This document shows, in pieces, positions 54,556-64,000 of a stretch of DNA of 64,000 nt. Within the stretch, counting starts at the first letter, position 1. Every line of letters begins with the position of its first letter. Origin of the DNA: Loripinus fragilis. Lineage: Eukaryota; Mollusca; Bivalvia; Lucinida; Lucinidae. Below the pieces are notes generated by a model that was not told where the DNA came from, did no database searches, and was given only the letters and a program-made list of their open reading frames with translations. The position numbers and the translations under genes were made by a program. Location: assembly GCA_964019695.1 (NCBI GenBank), contig OZ026520.1, positions 91,392,913 through 91,456,912 on the forward strand, in the 5' to 3' direction.

Positions 54556-55225
54556 TCACATATTCCTTGAAAGTTGTTCAACTTCTCTGACCATATCTTT
54601 ATCCAACTTGAGTGTTTGTCTGTTGACAGTCACTGAGAAATCCAATATCAACTCAACTAGCCTGTTTGGGTCTGACAAGACTTCATCAACAACATTTAAA
54701 GGGTTCTTACAGCTAAAGATGGCAGTTAATTGATCTTTAAAGTTTACCCTTATAATTGACTCAAGCCTAAGGCGCCCTGCAATAAACAAGTGAGTACGAA
54801 TCTCAGCCCCCACCTCACATAGCAAACAGCAGTCGTGGAGTGATCACCCGCCGAACCTGGCCCTGTTTTCCTGCAAAATGTATGTTCCTGTAAAGAGTCT
54901 GAGCTTTGGGTAGGCCCTTTTGATTGTCCTTACATCATGGGTAATGCATTTCATACTTGGTGAACTTGTCCTACACGCATGGCTGCATATTCAGCCATTG
55001 TAATGAGACCTTTGCTTCCGAGGCCCACTCTTTTTTCAACATAAGAGTCAATCTACTTCTTTATCAGGACACTCCACCCTCTGAGGACTTTATATTGTCA
55101 ATGGCATGGTAAATTTTTGGAAGGCTACACTTGTATAAGAGACGGTTAGTGACGGTGGTTAACTCAGCAAACCAGCTCTTGCTGTCCATACATTTGACTG
55201 CTGAGCTACCTCATATTCCAAAGTG
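54556..55225 (-). pseudogene. Decayed LINE ORF2 C-terminal region, part 2
   Basis: Minus-strand reading passes through KSWF, IDSYVEKRVGLGSKG, KLRLFTGTYILQENRARFGG, then a TGA, then SLHDCCLLCEVGAEIRTHLF and LILDFSVTVN. The R-L-x-T-G-T-Y-x-L-Q motif, the C-x2-C..H..(C) knuckle and the NDP-x-x-LV-x-LILD-like end are typical of a mollusc LINE ORF2 C-terminus (Ingi/Jockey-related group). Several stops and frame changes show a dead copy. Its upstream part is at 56008-56069, on the other side of an inserted element. Confidence 0.7.
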
Positions 55226-55233
55226 TTCTTGTA

Positions 55234-55999
55234 CGGTCAGTCTTAATACCCCAGGACACCCTAGGACACCCCAGGACACCCCAAGACGTCCAAATATGAA
55301 TTATTAACATGCTCTTTTGGTAAAACTATGTAAGTCTATAAAAAAATATTGACCCCAAATATTATATGAATTATCATTTATATAATATTATTAAAGTCTG
55401 AATCGAGCAGTATAAGTGGTATGTATACTGCTGAAAAGACACCCCAGGCCCAACCCCGGGACTCTCTTAAATTTGCTGCCAGATACCTAGATGGAGATTC
55501 AAACATTAAGATAGAAGCAATTAATCATCAAACATTTGATAAAACAAGCAAATAATTATATAGTATGGAATTCTTGGGGGTACTGGAGTGTCTAGGTATA
55601 TAGTAAGATGTCCTGATGGGAACCATCTGAGCTATCCATACTGGGACAAAGTTATACCAAATTTTTTGAATGGTAGAACTCGATTGCATGATGTATTTAC
55701 TAAACATAAATCTAAAATTGGTCAAATAATACTTAAATACACAAATAAAGTTATACTAAGTTATCTTTTAGGTATCCTGTTTGTCATGTGGTATATTGAG
55801 GTGTCCTGGGGTAATCTCATGGCTATTCATACTTAAACAAAACATACTCAATATATTTAATGGTAATATTTGATTTTATAACACATTCAATGAAAATAAA
55901 CCTAATTTGGTTTAAAAACATAATAAAAATGATCGAATCAAGGTATCTTTGAGTGTATTTATGTGTCCTGGGGTGTCCTGGGGTAATAAGACTGACCCG
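55234..55999. mobile_element. TIR element with 8-bp TTCTTGTA duplication (hAT-like), inserted in LINE
   Basis: Inverted ends CGGTCAGTCTTAATACCCCA / TGGGGTAATAAGACTGACCCG with subterminal CAGGACACCC repeats on both sides. Flanking TTCTTGTA at 55226-55233 and 56000-56007. 766 bp, no transposase. An 8-bp duplication points to hAT-superfamily mobilisation. Confidence 0.88.
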
Positions 56000-56007
56000 T
56001 TCTTGTA

Positions 56008-56069
56008 TAGCAGAGGTGTAAGTTTTCTTATATCAAGCTCTTGTTGGATTGGCCCTATGCCTAAGACGG
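56008..56069 (-). pseudogene. Decayed LINE ORF2, part 1
   Basis: Reads LGIGPIQQELDIRKL then TPLLYKNTLEYEVAQQS across the insertion site when one copy of the 8-bp duplication is removed, the LGL.P....L..R.L.L block that lies upstream of the KSWF motif in this LINE group. Confidence 0.65.
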
Positions 56070-56074
56070 TGACC

Positions 56075-56760
56075 CTAAAATGCGTAAAGGACTCCTTTTC
56101 GCGTAAAGGACTCCTTTTCGCGAAAAGGACTTTTATTTTTACGAAAAGGACTTTTTTATGGCTAAAACTATTTATTAGGATTATGTTTGATGTTTAATGT
56201 TATAAAACTGAAATTGAACCATATAAATCTATCAATATATGCATTAGAAATCGTTTTTAAAACGATATTTCACGGAAATGGCAGAAATAGTGACTTACAA
56301 AAAGGAGTTTCATTATCAAGAAAAGGACTTTGTATCTGATCTATTTTTTTCTTATTTTTTTATTTATTATTTTATTTTTTTATTTATTTATTTAATTAAT
56401 TAATTATTTGATTTGAATAATAGTAATCAAGCAGATATCAAGTGTTCAAAAATATGATCCGAAAAAGCACCTGTGTACAATACATTATATAGCCTTGCGA
56501 AAAGGACTTCGATACCGTCTGATACTATGTTTGAATATCCACGTCCGTTTGCATGCTATTATTTTTAGGAATACAGTAGAAATTGGTATTGTCTGAATAA
56601 ATCAAATCTCCAGATGTCGAATATTGAGTATTTGAGACAATTGGGACATAAAAAGTTGAATTTGAAAAGGACTCAATTCCGCGTAAAGGAGTTATATTCT
56701 TACGAAAAGGACCTCGTTTTTCGGCTTTGGGTAAAGGACTTGATCTTCATATATTACGTT
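56075..56760. repeat. Cluster of GCGTAAAGGACT / AAAAGGACT motifs
   Basis: GTAAAGGACTCC, GCGAAAAGGACTT and variants recur at least ten times in one orientation: 56082, 56102, 56121, 56139, near 56322, 56499, 56660, 56680, 56701 and 56733. AT-rich filler such as (TTTA)n at 56360-56405 lies between them. No inverted ends found and no gene. Confidence 0.6.
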
Positions 56761-57163
56761 CATGAAAAGAGCCTGGACCTTGGACGATTTATAATGCCTG
56801 GTAATAAATAACTTCCATGAGGTATATTTATAGATGATCTTAATATGTTAGCAGTTTGCGAAAATGAAGCATAACTGAGCACATCGAGATATGGAAAGTT
56901 TGGCATAGTAGAGCAACATAGTAGAGCAACAAAGACTCTGACGAACCTGCTCAACGGCGCAGGCCCAGAAGATTTTTTATTGATTTTATACGCGCCTTTT
57001 TGAGGTTAAATACTAATTACAGAAAGGAAATATATCAATATTCCGGAAAGCTTTAAATTACCGAAATACAACTTGCGTCAATAATGCATGATTACTGTTA
57101 TGATGTCTTTGTAAAATTCTATAGCAAAAGACAAATAAAATAGGCCAAGTTTAATAACACGAA

Positions 57164-57470
57164 TCTTCAATTACCATGCATACAGCATCAGAGGTATGCT
57201 GTATCCATGACAATTCAAAGTCGTTTTAAGTCTTGTACCCTCTGGAATATAACCATTCTGAGTATTACCACCAATCACAATTAAAACGGACCAGAAGATG
57301 CAAAAAGCTAAACGAATCTTCATCACCATGCATAAAGCGTCAGAGCTACGCTGTATCCACGAAGATTCAAAGTCGTTTTAAGTTTCGTACCCTCTGCAAC
57401 ATAACCATTCTGAGTGTTATCAGTAATCACATTTAAACCGGACCAGAAGATGCAAGAAGCTAAACGAATA
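57164..57470 (+). repeat. Two tandem copies of a ~152-bp unit
   Basis: Both copies carry ATCTTCA..ACCATGCAT, CAGCATACCTC/CAGAGCTACGCTGTATCCA, CAAAGTCGTTTTAAGT, TACCCTCTG, ATAACCATTCTGAGT and AAACGGACCAGAAGATGCAA. They differ by scattered substitutions. Confidence 0.85.
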
Positions 57471-57912
57471 TTTGTGGACGAGACAGTTTAAATCAAAAGA
57501 GCTTACATAAATGCGAGCAGCGAAGGCTAAGTTGAGCCTATACAAATGCGCATTCTCGCAAGAGTGTTCACTGCTGGCGGCATGTACATGCATATGAAGA
57601 AAATATTTTATGCGTCTAGTCCTACTAGCTAGCTGTGCAATCTTTTCATGGTTAATTTCAATTTATCATACCGCACGCGTGTCCCCAATTAAAGTCCATC
57701 TATTCAAAATCAATCAGAATAAACAGATTATCACATTCTTTGACACATTGACAATAAACATGGCCAATTTGTTGGCTCTGATCTTGGAATCTATGTGATC
57801 TTAAGATGGACTATGGTTGAACTTGGAATTCCAAATTCAAAGACGTGATCTTAAGATCAACACCGGAAATTCAAATGTTTTCGTTGGATCGAATGCGACA
57901 ATACAACATTAT

Positions 57913-58866
57913 TTTAAATAGAGCAAACCAGGGTAATTTCGACCCCTGTATGTTATCGACACCCCCCCTGTAATCTGATACCCATCGTTTATTGTTTGGT
58001 TTATTTTGATTGGATCATGAATACGTCATAGAAATATTCATTTCCAGCTACACACCACTTTTTGAAAGGTTCACAGAATAAGAAAATCACAGACATACGA
58101 AAATCCAAGCATTCTTATGCGTTCCTATAAGAGCACCGCTAAAATGTATCGAAGTTTCACAAGTACAGATTCTAAGATATCCCATTTTTGTTTGATACCT
58201 CGTGCTTGGAACACAATTGCCTTCTTGTTTTTATCCGCCTAAGCCAGAATATCTGTAAACAGTGTATTTTATAAGAGGTGTCGATAATACACTTACAGAA
58301 TTTGATGCAAAGGCAGTTATCGACACATGCCGTTGTAGACTAGATATACCGCTTGACTGGGCATCTTGCGTCATCTGTGGAATAAATGGCATGTGATATA
58401 CTCATAAAATCTCGTTCTTCAATCACTCGTGGCAGATGAGCTGGAATACCACGATTTTTATTGTGATGGGTGGGCGAGTGGGTGGGTCTATTGCATCTGA
58501 TTGAATTTAACAGGTCAGACAATGAAATATAGACCTTCAGATCTTTTAAAAATGTTGTTTTAATATGATTAAATGTAATTCTAGTGAGATAGAATGGTTA
58601 TCTCTGCTTCATGCTTGTATTTTTTTAAAAAAAACTTTAAGGTGTCGATAACACTCTGGGGGTGTCGATAACGCACCCCTTTACCCTAGGGGCTACAACA
58701 TTCAGACATGGAATCATATACGGTAGTTTGTACAAATAGTCATCTTTTTTCGACCAATCAAATGGTGCATATCATATCATCATTGAGAGAAAAGATGTTC
58801 CAGCCAATAGAAAGCCTCAAAATATCGAAACCGTCTTAAGGTGTCGATAATACCCCTGTTTGCTCT
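57913..58866. mobile_element. TIR element, AATAGAGCAAAC ends
   Basis: AATAGAGCAAACCAGGGTAAT faces ATACCCCTGTTTGCTCTATT. Subterminal TATCGACACCCCCCCTGTAA at the left matches GGGGGTGTCGATAAC at about 58667, and GGTGTCGATAA recurs at 58277, 58632, 58670 and 58839. No transposase; target duplication not resolved. Confidence 0.75.
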
Positions 58867-58987
58867 ATTTATTAATTTATTCAATGTTTTTTTTTTTACC
58901 TTACATCAGATAAATGTTCAAAATGGCTAATTGAATACTGTTATTATCATTAGCAGTTTGTGTTAGATCTAGTTTCCGTGAGTTAAA

Positions 58988-60403
58988 CTAAAAATCAACG
59001 TTTTTAGTTTCTCTCAGTGGTATGGCGGGTGGGTGGGATGGGGTGAAGTTAGTGTTGCTCTTTACATCCCATTCAACCATTTTTAAGTGATTCGGGACAT
59101 TTTTGCTGGTATTGGAATCCAGTAGTGCATGGTTTGATATTTGGCAGTGTGGAATCAGATACAGGGGTGGATCCACGATTTGTTCGTCCGAATATAGTAT
59201 AATGCAAGGTGTTTTTCCGTTCGTTCTTATAACGGACCTTATGTAAGCATCGTTATTCATAACTAAATTTTCTATTTCTTGAAAATTGTCCGCTATGTTA
59301 TTTGAGTGAAAATCAGGATTTTGCTTTTTAGTGTAATTCTTTTTTTTGTCTCTTAGCTGTTGCAATCCTGTCGGTCTGGTTAACTCGTCATATTTCATTT
59401 TCATCCTCTCATAAACAGCTTTTGGTTTATCATGAATGAGCATTTGCTCGGCTTCTTCCATTACAAAATTGGGAGTCCTTAAGTACTCAGATTTTTGGTC
59501 CTTTGAGTTACCATGTGGTAATAATCCTGGGTGCGACCCAAGGTATTCAATGAGGGCAAAAGAGCTTGTCAACCCCCCTTCACCGAGCCATGTCACTCTC
59601 TTTTTATAGGATTTGTCAGTCTTAAAGTTTGTGTAATACCGATGCACTACAACAACCTTCTGTGGGTCAGGTTGTGGGTCCAGTGGTGTATATTGCCTTT
59701 CAGTTTTCCCGTTTTTTCCCTTTACTCGAGTAAGGGAACAGAATTTCCCTTTGTAAAAGTGAGTTGAGTGCAGAAAACCGTTATCACCCAAAAGAAAATA
59801 TGTTTTCGGTGTAGCCCCTGCATTCGAATCCCATACCCCACAGTCATCAGGAAAACTACTTTTAACGTTACTTTTCCTTTTGCTGAAATTGGTGTCGTTT
59901 TTTATCAAAAAATAAACATTTTCTTTCAACCCTCTTGGGATGTGTTCCAAATCAGACTGACCCTCTAGAATGAGATGCACAGCCTTGTTTATTTCTAGGA
60001 AAGTGCAACCTAGTTCACCCGTTGCGTTTGATACACCCCCCTTTGAATCTACAGTCATCTCTGATGCATCCGATACATTGCTGGTATCCGCTGATGCTGT
60101 TGCGATATTTGTGTCGCTGCAATCTGAATTTGTAACGTCCGTAACCATATTACTTTCAGTATTTTTTTCAGTTAGGTCCGTTACATCATCGTCATTTATG
60201 TTTGACATGTCAGTCGTGTCCATGAATGATTGAGCTTGGTCAATGGAGTCAGTACAAACTGTAGCATGGTCATTTACAATATTGCTGTCAATTGTCATGT
60301 CCGTAGATGTGTCCGTTATATTGTTTGTCATGTCATACGTGTCCATGATTGACCCCGCATTGTTTTCCGTGTTTGTGCAATTTAATTCTTGCTCACTGTC
60401 ATC
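58988..60403 (-). CDS. Transposon-type protein ORF, downstream of in-frame stop
   Basis: An open frame of 471 codons (452 from the first Met at 60346) in the same frame as the OTU ORF and separated from it by a single TAA (60404-60406). The first about 115 residues are a Thr/Asp/Asn/Ser-rich low-complexity linker. The middle contains HRYYTNFKTDKSYKKRVTWL, LIEYLGSHPGLLPHGNSK, KPKAVYERMKMKYDELTRP and TPCIILYSDEQIVD, a block order I associate with MULE-like transposase N-terminal regions of molluscs and cnidarians. The DDE catalytic part is absent: after EQIVD the sequence reads GTGGATCCACCCCTG, repeat-like, and the last about 65 residues look foreign. Probably a truncated element. Confidence 0.5.
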   Translation of the reverse strand, partial: DDSEQELNCTNTENNAGSIMDTYDMTNNITDTSTDMTIDSNIVNDHATVCTDSIDQAQSFMDTTDMSNINDDDVTDLTEKNTESNMVTDVTNSDCSDTNIATASADTSNVSDASEMTVDSKGGVSNATGELGCTFLEINKAVHLILEGQSDLEHIPRGLKENVYFLIKNDTNFSKRKSNVKSSFPDDCGVWDSNAGATPKTYFLLGDNGFLHSTHFYKGKFCSLTRVKGKNGKTERQYTPLDPQPDPQKVVVVHRYYTNFKTDKSYKKRVTWLGEGGLTSSFALIEYLGSHPGLLPHGNSKDQKSEYLRTPNFVMEEAEQMLIHDKPKAVYERMKMKYDELTRPTGLQQLRDKKKNYTKKQNPDFHSNNIADNFQEIENLVMNNDAYIRSVIRTNGKTPCIILYSDEQIVDPPLYLIPHCQISNHALLDSNTSKNVPNHLKMVEWDVKSNTNFTPSHPPAIPLRETKNVDF

Positions 60404-61085
60404 TTAACATACTACAATATTTGAAGTTGACTCATTTTTCTTCACAAGCGGTACGAAATGATTGGGGCTAAAACTATTCAAAGTCTGTGGGATGCACATG
60501 CTTGTCCACATAATGCATCCTGCAGGATTTGATTGTTTTGCGCCTCTCCCAACAATTGTTCTGGTAAAAGGTTCAGATGACAGCTCTGGGTGTGCCTGTG
60601 GCGGGTAATATGACCTAATTGGTTTTTTAATAGCTGCACTAGCAGCATACATGTGAGCCATTTCCGAGAATGAACCAAGGCGTATGGCATCCTTAATTAA
60701 TTTGTGAATGTCACTTGTCACTATGCGGGAGTCATTTAAAAATTCCAATTTCTTTTTACTTTTAGCATCATATCTATCGGAGAATATGATGAGTTCTAAT
60801 GCCACCTCAAGTCTAATAAGTTTATGTGATTCTTCATGTCCAGTTAACAATTTAGATATGGCACGGTATAGGCAATTGCCGTCACCAATTGTTTGTAAAG
60901 GGGCACTATCTTCCAGTAAGGCAGGGTGGTATTTTGTCAATATCTGGGTGGAAATAATATCTACATCACTTGCTCGAAATTTGGTATCTTTGATGTTGAT
61001 ATCGGCTTTGTGGTATTCAAGAAGTTTGATCTCATTCTTTGCCGCTGCGTCAAGGGCTGACCTGCTCCCATTGGCACTGGAAAGT
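60404..61085 (-). CDS. OTU-family cysteine protease exon
   Basis: Encodes an OTU (ovarian-tumour) deubiquitinase-type domain: LQTIGDGNCLYRAISKLLTG (D103, nucleophile C106) and, 138 residues later, SPNHFVPLV (H244), the expected Asp-Cys-His arrangement. The frame is open to 61189 (261 codons), but the stretch before 61085 is probably intronic: TTTGGCCTTTCAG precedes ACTTTCCAGTGCC, and upstream residues come from a (CA)n run. It stops at TAA 60404-60406, but the same frame then stays open for another 471 codons. OTU domains are found attached to MULE-type and other transposon proteins as well as in host proteins; here the partner ORF points to a mobile element. Confidence 0.8.
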
Positions 61086-61193
61086 CTGAAAGGCCAAAGT
61101 TTGTGTATTGCTCGTTTTTTTTGTGTGTGTGTGTGTTTTAAATGGGACGGTAGAGTTTTTATATGCTCTATTGCTGGATAATGACTCAAAGGA

Positions 61194-62028
61194 AAACTTT
61201 TACGGGTGAGAATCGAGATTATAGCGCAAACGAAAATTCCGACAAGTCTGTGCTATGCACAGTCTCATCAGAGTCTTCGAAGTTTGCATATTGCCTGTAG
61301 GTAAATTTTACGAGGGTATATCAGTTGGAATATGGCCTGGAATAAACTTTTACGGGTGAGAATCGAGATTATAGCGCAAACGAAAATTCCGACAAGTCTG
61401 TGCTATGCACAGTCTCATCAGAGTCTTCGAAGTTTGCATATTGCCTGTAGGTAAATTTTACGAGGGTATATAAGTTGGAATATGGCCTGGAATAAACTTT
61501 TACGGGTGAGAATCGAGATTATAGCGCAAACGAAAATTCCGACAAGTCTGTGCTATGCACAGTCTCATCAGAGTCTTCGAAGTTTGCATATTGCCTGTTG
61601 GTAAGTTTCACGAGGGTATATAAGTTGGAATATGGCCTGGAATAAACTTTTACGGGTGAGAATCGAGATTATAGCGCAAACGAAAATTCCGACAAGTCTG
61701 TGCTATGCACAGTCTCATCAGAGTCTTCGAAGTTTGCATATTGCCTGTAGGTAAATTTTACGAGGGTATATAAGTTGGAATATGGCCTGGACTAAACTTT
61801 TAGGGGTGAGAATCGAGATTATAGCGCAAACGAAAACTCCGACAAGTCTGTGCTATGCACAGTCTCATCAGATTCTTCGAAGTTTGCATATTGCTTGCAG
61901 CTAAGTTTTACGAGAATATGGCGTAGAATAAACTTTTACGGGTGAGAATCGAGATTATGACGCAAACGAAAACTCCGACAAGTCTGTGCTATGCACAGTC
62001 TCATCAGAGTCTTCGATGCTATGTGAAT
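61194..62028 (+). repeat. Satellite: six copies of a 150-bp unit
   Basis: Units start AAACTTTTACGGGTGAGAAT at about 61194, 61344, 61494, 61644, 61794 and 61930 (period exactly 150 bp for the first five; the fifth is shorter internally). Each contains the hairpin CTGTGC-TAT-GCACAG, and units 2-4 end with GGTATATAAGTTGGAATATGG. Copies are highly similar, with the last two more diverged. The array lies immediately upstream of the OTU exon's acceptor region. Confidence 0.92.
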
Positions 62029-62740
62029 ATATGTTTAGAAAAATCATACGAGTCTGTGCGACTCACAGCCTCGCAGATTCTTCATTACATATTACCACAA
62101 GGATCATAAGATCAGCCTGAAATGAATTTAAGATAGAAAAATCTTACCTGTCCAGTGCTTTTTCTGCGTTGTACTCATCACCAACATAAGAACAATTTCG
62201 ACAAAAAAAGTGGAGTTGTGGTGAAGACCATACCTTAAGATCTGATTTTGTCATAGAAATACATTGAATATGAAACCAAAATTCTCAATTTGAACATTGA
62301 ATTACATCAATTTCGCAATCAATTTTGCATACTCCACATGGAAAGTCCGCCATCGTACCTTATGCAGTAAAGATGGTAAGTAAAGAACAAGATGCAATTC
62401 CGAAGTATATAAAGGTTTCTTCTAGCCTAGTGTGACAAACATTCTGTTTGATCATAATTCAATTACTTTTGATTAAAATTTGTCCGACAAACTACAATGC
62501 GGCGATTCTCTTTAATTAGTAACAAGACAATTATGGTGTGATGTAATGTATGCATTAATTAATGGTTTACACATCAAACAGCATTACCGACACTGAAAAC
62601 AACGACTAATTATCTAATCCTACTCCACCCCCCTCCCCCCTCCCCCAACTTTCTGATTCGCAGACGGTCCTACAGTAGCAGCAATAATGCCAAATGTGTA
62701 GAACCAAACGGACCTTGATCAATATGGGTAAGCACTTATT
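62029..62740. other. Non-coding stretch, no gene seen
   Basis: CGAGTCTGTGCGACTCACAGCCTCGCAGATTCTTC at 62050 is a diverged relic of the satellite hairpin. The rest is AT-rich with C runs at 62628-62645. Confidence 0.4.
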
Positions 62741-63400
62741 TTTATGGTCTACACTCTAGGTACAAGCTACTACACATCTGCTTTGGACAAACAATTTAAA
62801 ATAAGAATTTATTGTAGAACCTCATCAACATATGTCAATATTAGCAAGCTTAGATCAAATAATGTCAACGCTCCAGGTACATGCTTCAGTTTCTCCAGGT
62901 ACACACTCGTACATATATGCTTTAGAAGAACAATGTTAATGGAAATATTATTGTAGAACCTCATCAACATATATCAATAATAGCAAGCACTGACTACCGG
63001 GTCTACGCTTCATTGTTTAATGAGAAATATCAACATATATCAATACCAGTAAGCACTATACACAGGGTCTTCAATGTTTAATGAGAATTTTTTATAGAAC
63101 CTCCTCAACATATATGAGCCGTGGCATGGGATTTCAAACAATGTGGTATGTGCTACCAGCATAACCGCAGTTTGATCCGAACCTTTGCTAGTCGCTTGAA
63201 CATTCTGTGAGTGTTACGCTACTGACTGAACATCATTTTGAGTTTCTAAACTTAAACTGAGGGTGCACAGGCTCATCTGAGTCTACACATGTCGAAATGC
63301 CTCATTGCTGGAAATCACATGTCAGGGCTCAATTATCAATATCAGTAAGCAATGAATACTGGGTCTGCGCTTCAGGTAAAATAAACTGCTCGTGTCGTAA
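62740..63400 (+). repeat. Degenerate tandem units split by a family F MITE
   Basis: TTGTAGAACCTCATCAACATAT(G/A)TCAATA recurs at about 62812, 62952 and 63097 (variant), with GTCTACGCTTCA / GTCTGCGCTTCAGG and AGTAAGCA blocks continuing after the MITE at 63116-63330. Unit about 140 bp. Confidence 0.65.
63116..63330. mobile_element. Family F MITE, diverged copy
   Basis: GAGCCGTGGCATGGGATTTC..GGAAATCACATGTCAGGGCTC ends, with CTTTGCTAGTCGCTTGAACA inside. It interrupts the degenerate tandem repeat. Confidence 0.75.
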
Positions 63401-64000
63401 AACAATATAATGTATATGGCTTTGCCTAATTTCGGCTTTGTAAAATTGTAGATTGGGAGCAGACGTTGCATTTTTAGGAAGGACCCAGATGAATAAGGGC
63501 GGATGAATAATGCTGTTTCACAATTTCATTAATGGGGATTAAAATCAAACTGTGTAACCGTTAACGCCTCGTTGACTCTTGCTTATCTTTCAATCACTGG
63601 AGGATTAAGGGAGGTGTGTGTATTAATTGCAGTTAATAATTGGGTAATTGGTTTAACTGGTAATTGGTACTCAATCAGTGTCATATTTCTGACCATTGGG
63701 ATTTTCAACCTGGAACAGGCTGTTCAGTATTTCGGCCCATATTATTCAGCAATATGACAACAACAATTATAAAGAATATTAATAAGAATAATTTCACAAT
63801 TCTTTATTATTTTCAACAAAGGAATATTACAAAATAATAAGCATCAGGCATTGGATCACTTAAATATCCCAGCATCTCAATGTCCACTGTATCCGATGAA
63901 CCTACAAACACATTTACAGAAAAATGGCCTAATTATTCGCTTTTCAAACAAACTATCATATATTATGTTAAATCTGAACTAAAAAAAATAAGAAACACCT
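63401..64000. other. Non-coding stretch, no gene seen
   Basis: AT-rich to the window end; a 61-codon plus ORF at 63572-63757 is hydrophobic but unrecognised. Confidence 0.4.

Noticed and set aside
61840..62020. Hammerhead ribozyme in the 150-bp satellite (minus strand CTGATGAG followed by a stem)
   Set aside because: The CUGAUGAG core and a strong stem II are present, but the GAAA box does not follow stem II and no pairing strand for stem I was found.

Overview
This window looks like non-genic, repeat-dense chromosomal DNA from an invertebrate animal, most probably a bivalve mollusc. The reasons are AT-rich sequence, spliceosomal introns with GT..AG borders, dozens of short palindromic inverted-repeat elements, tRNA-derived SINEs with an AAAC-rich tail, and protein fragments of types commonly seen in mollusc genomes (Penelope RT with GIY-YIG, SWIM-YqaJ proteins, OTU-bearing transposon proteins, LINE tails). 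The species assignment is inference. I see no bacterial-style operon, no CRISPR array, no rRNA and no free-standing tRNA gene.

Layout. 0-7.5 kb: small inverted-repeat elements and SINEs. 7.5-11.7 kb: a complete 4.19 kb LTR retrotransposon on the minus strand with nearly identical 792-bp LTRs and a tRNA-His-like primer site but no recognisable gag or pol (non-autonomous). 12.0-19.5 kb: a large element with long inverted ends and an internal tandem array that flips orientation; a minus-strand Penelope-like element (RT, frameshift, GIY-YIG) is inserted in it, with a 13-bp target duplication and a 36-nt inverted filler at its 5' junction. 19.5-30 kb: inverted-repeat elements, an RNase H exon of a retroelement (minus), and a recent 780-bp tandem duplication. 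30.8-42.4 kb: three phase-compatible minus-strand exons of what is probably a host gene encoding a DHX30-like RNA helicase N-terminus (two dsRNA-binding-like domains), with introns of 5.1 and 5.7 kb full of mobile elements. 42.4-48 kb: SINEs, LINE tails and a tandem array. 48.07-48.88 kb: an intact DDE transposase ORF (DDE_Tnp_4 type). 50.4-53.7 kb: a two-exon minus-strand gene encoding a SAP-like, SWIM zinc-finger and YqaJ-nuclease protein, broken by frameshifts. 54.5-56.1 kb: a decayed LINE split by a 766-bp element with an 8-bp target duplication. 57.9-58.9 kb: a TIR element. 59-61.2 kb: an OTU cysteine-protease ORF and a second transposon-type ORF in the same frame, separated by one TAA codon, with six copies of a 150-bp satellite immediately upstream. 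62-64 kb: degenerate repeats.

How the parts relate. Only the DHX30-like exons look like an ordinary host gene. The SWIM-YqaJ gene may be host or element-derived and is broken here. Most other coding sequence is mobile-element debris, and many insertions can be ordered because they are nested with intact target duplications (SINE split by a CATG-ended element, LINE split by an 8-bp-TSD element, palindromic element split by Penelope). One hairpin element at 50.1 kb carries an inverted 59-bp piece of the neighbouring YqaJ gene.
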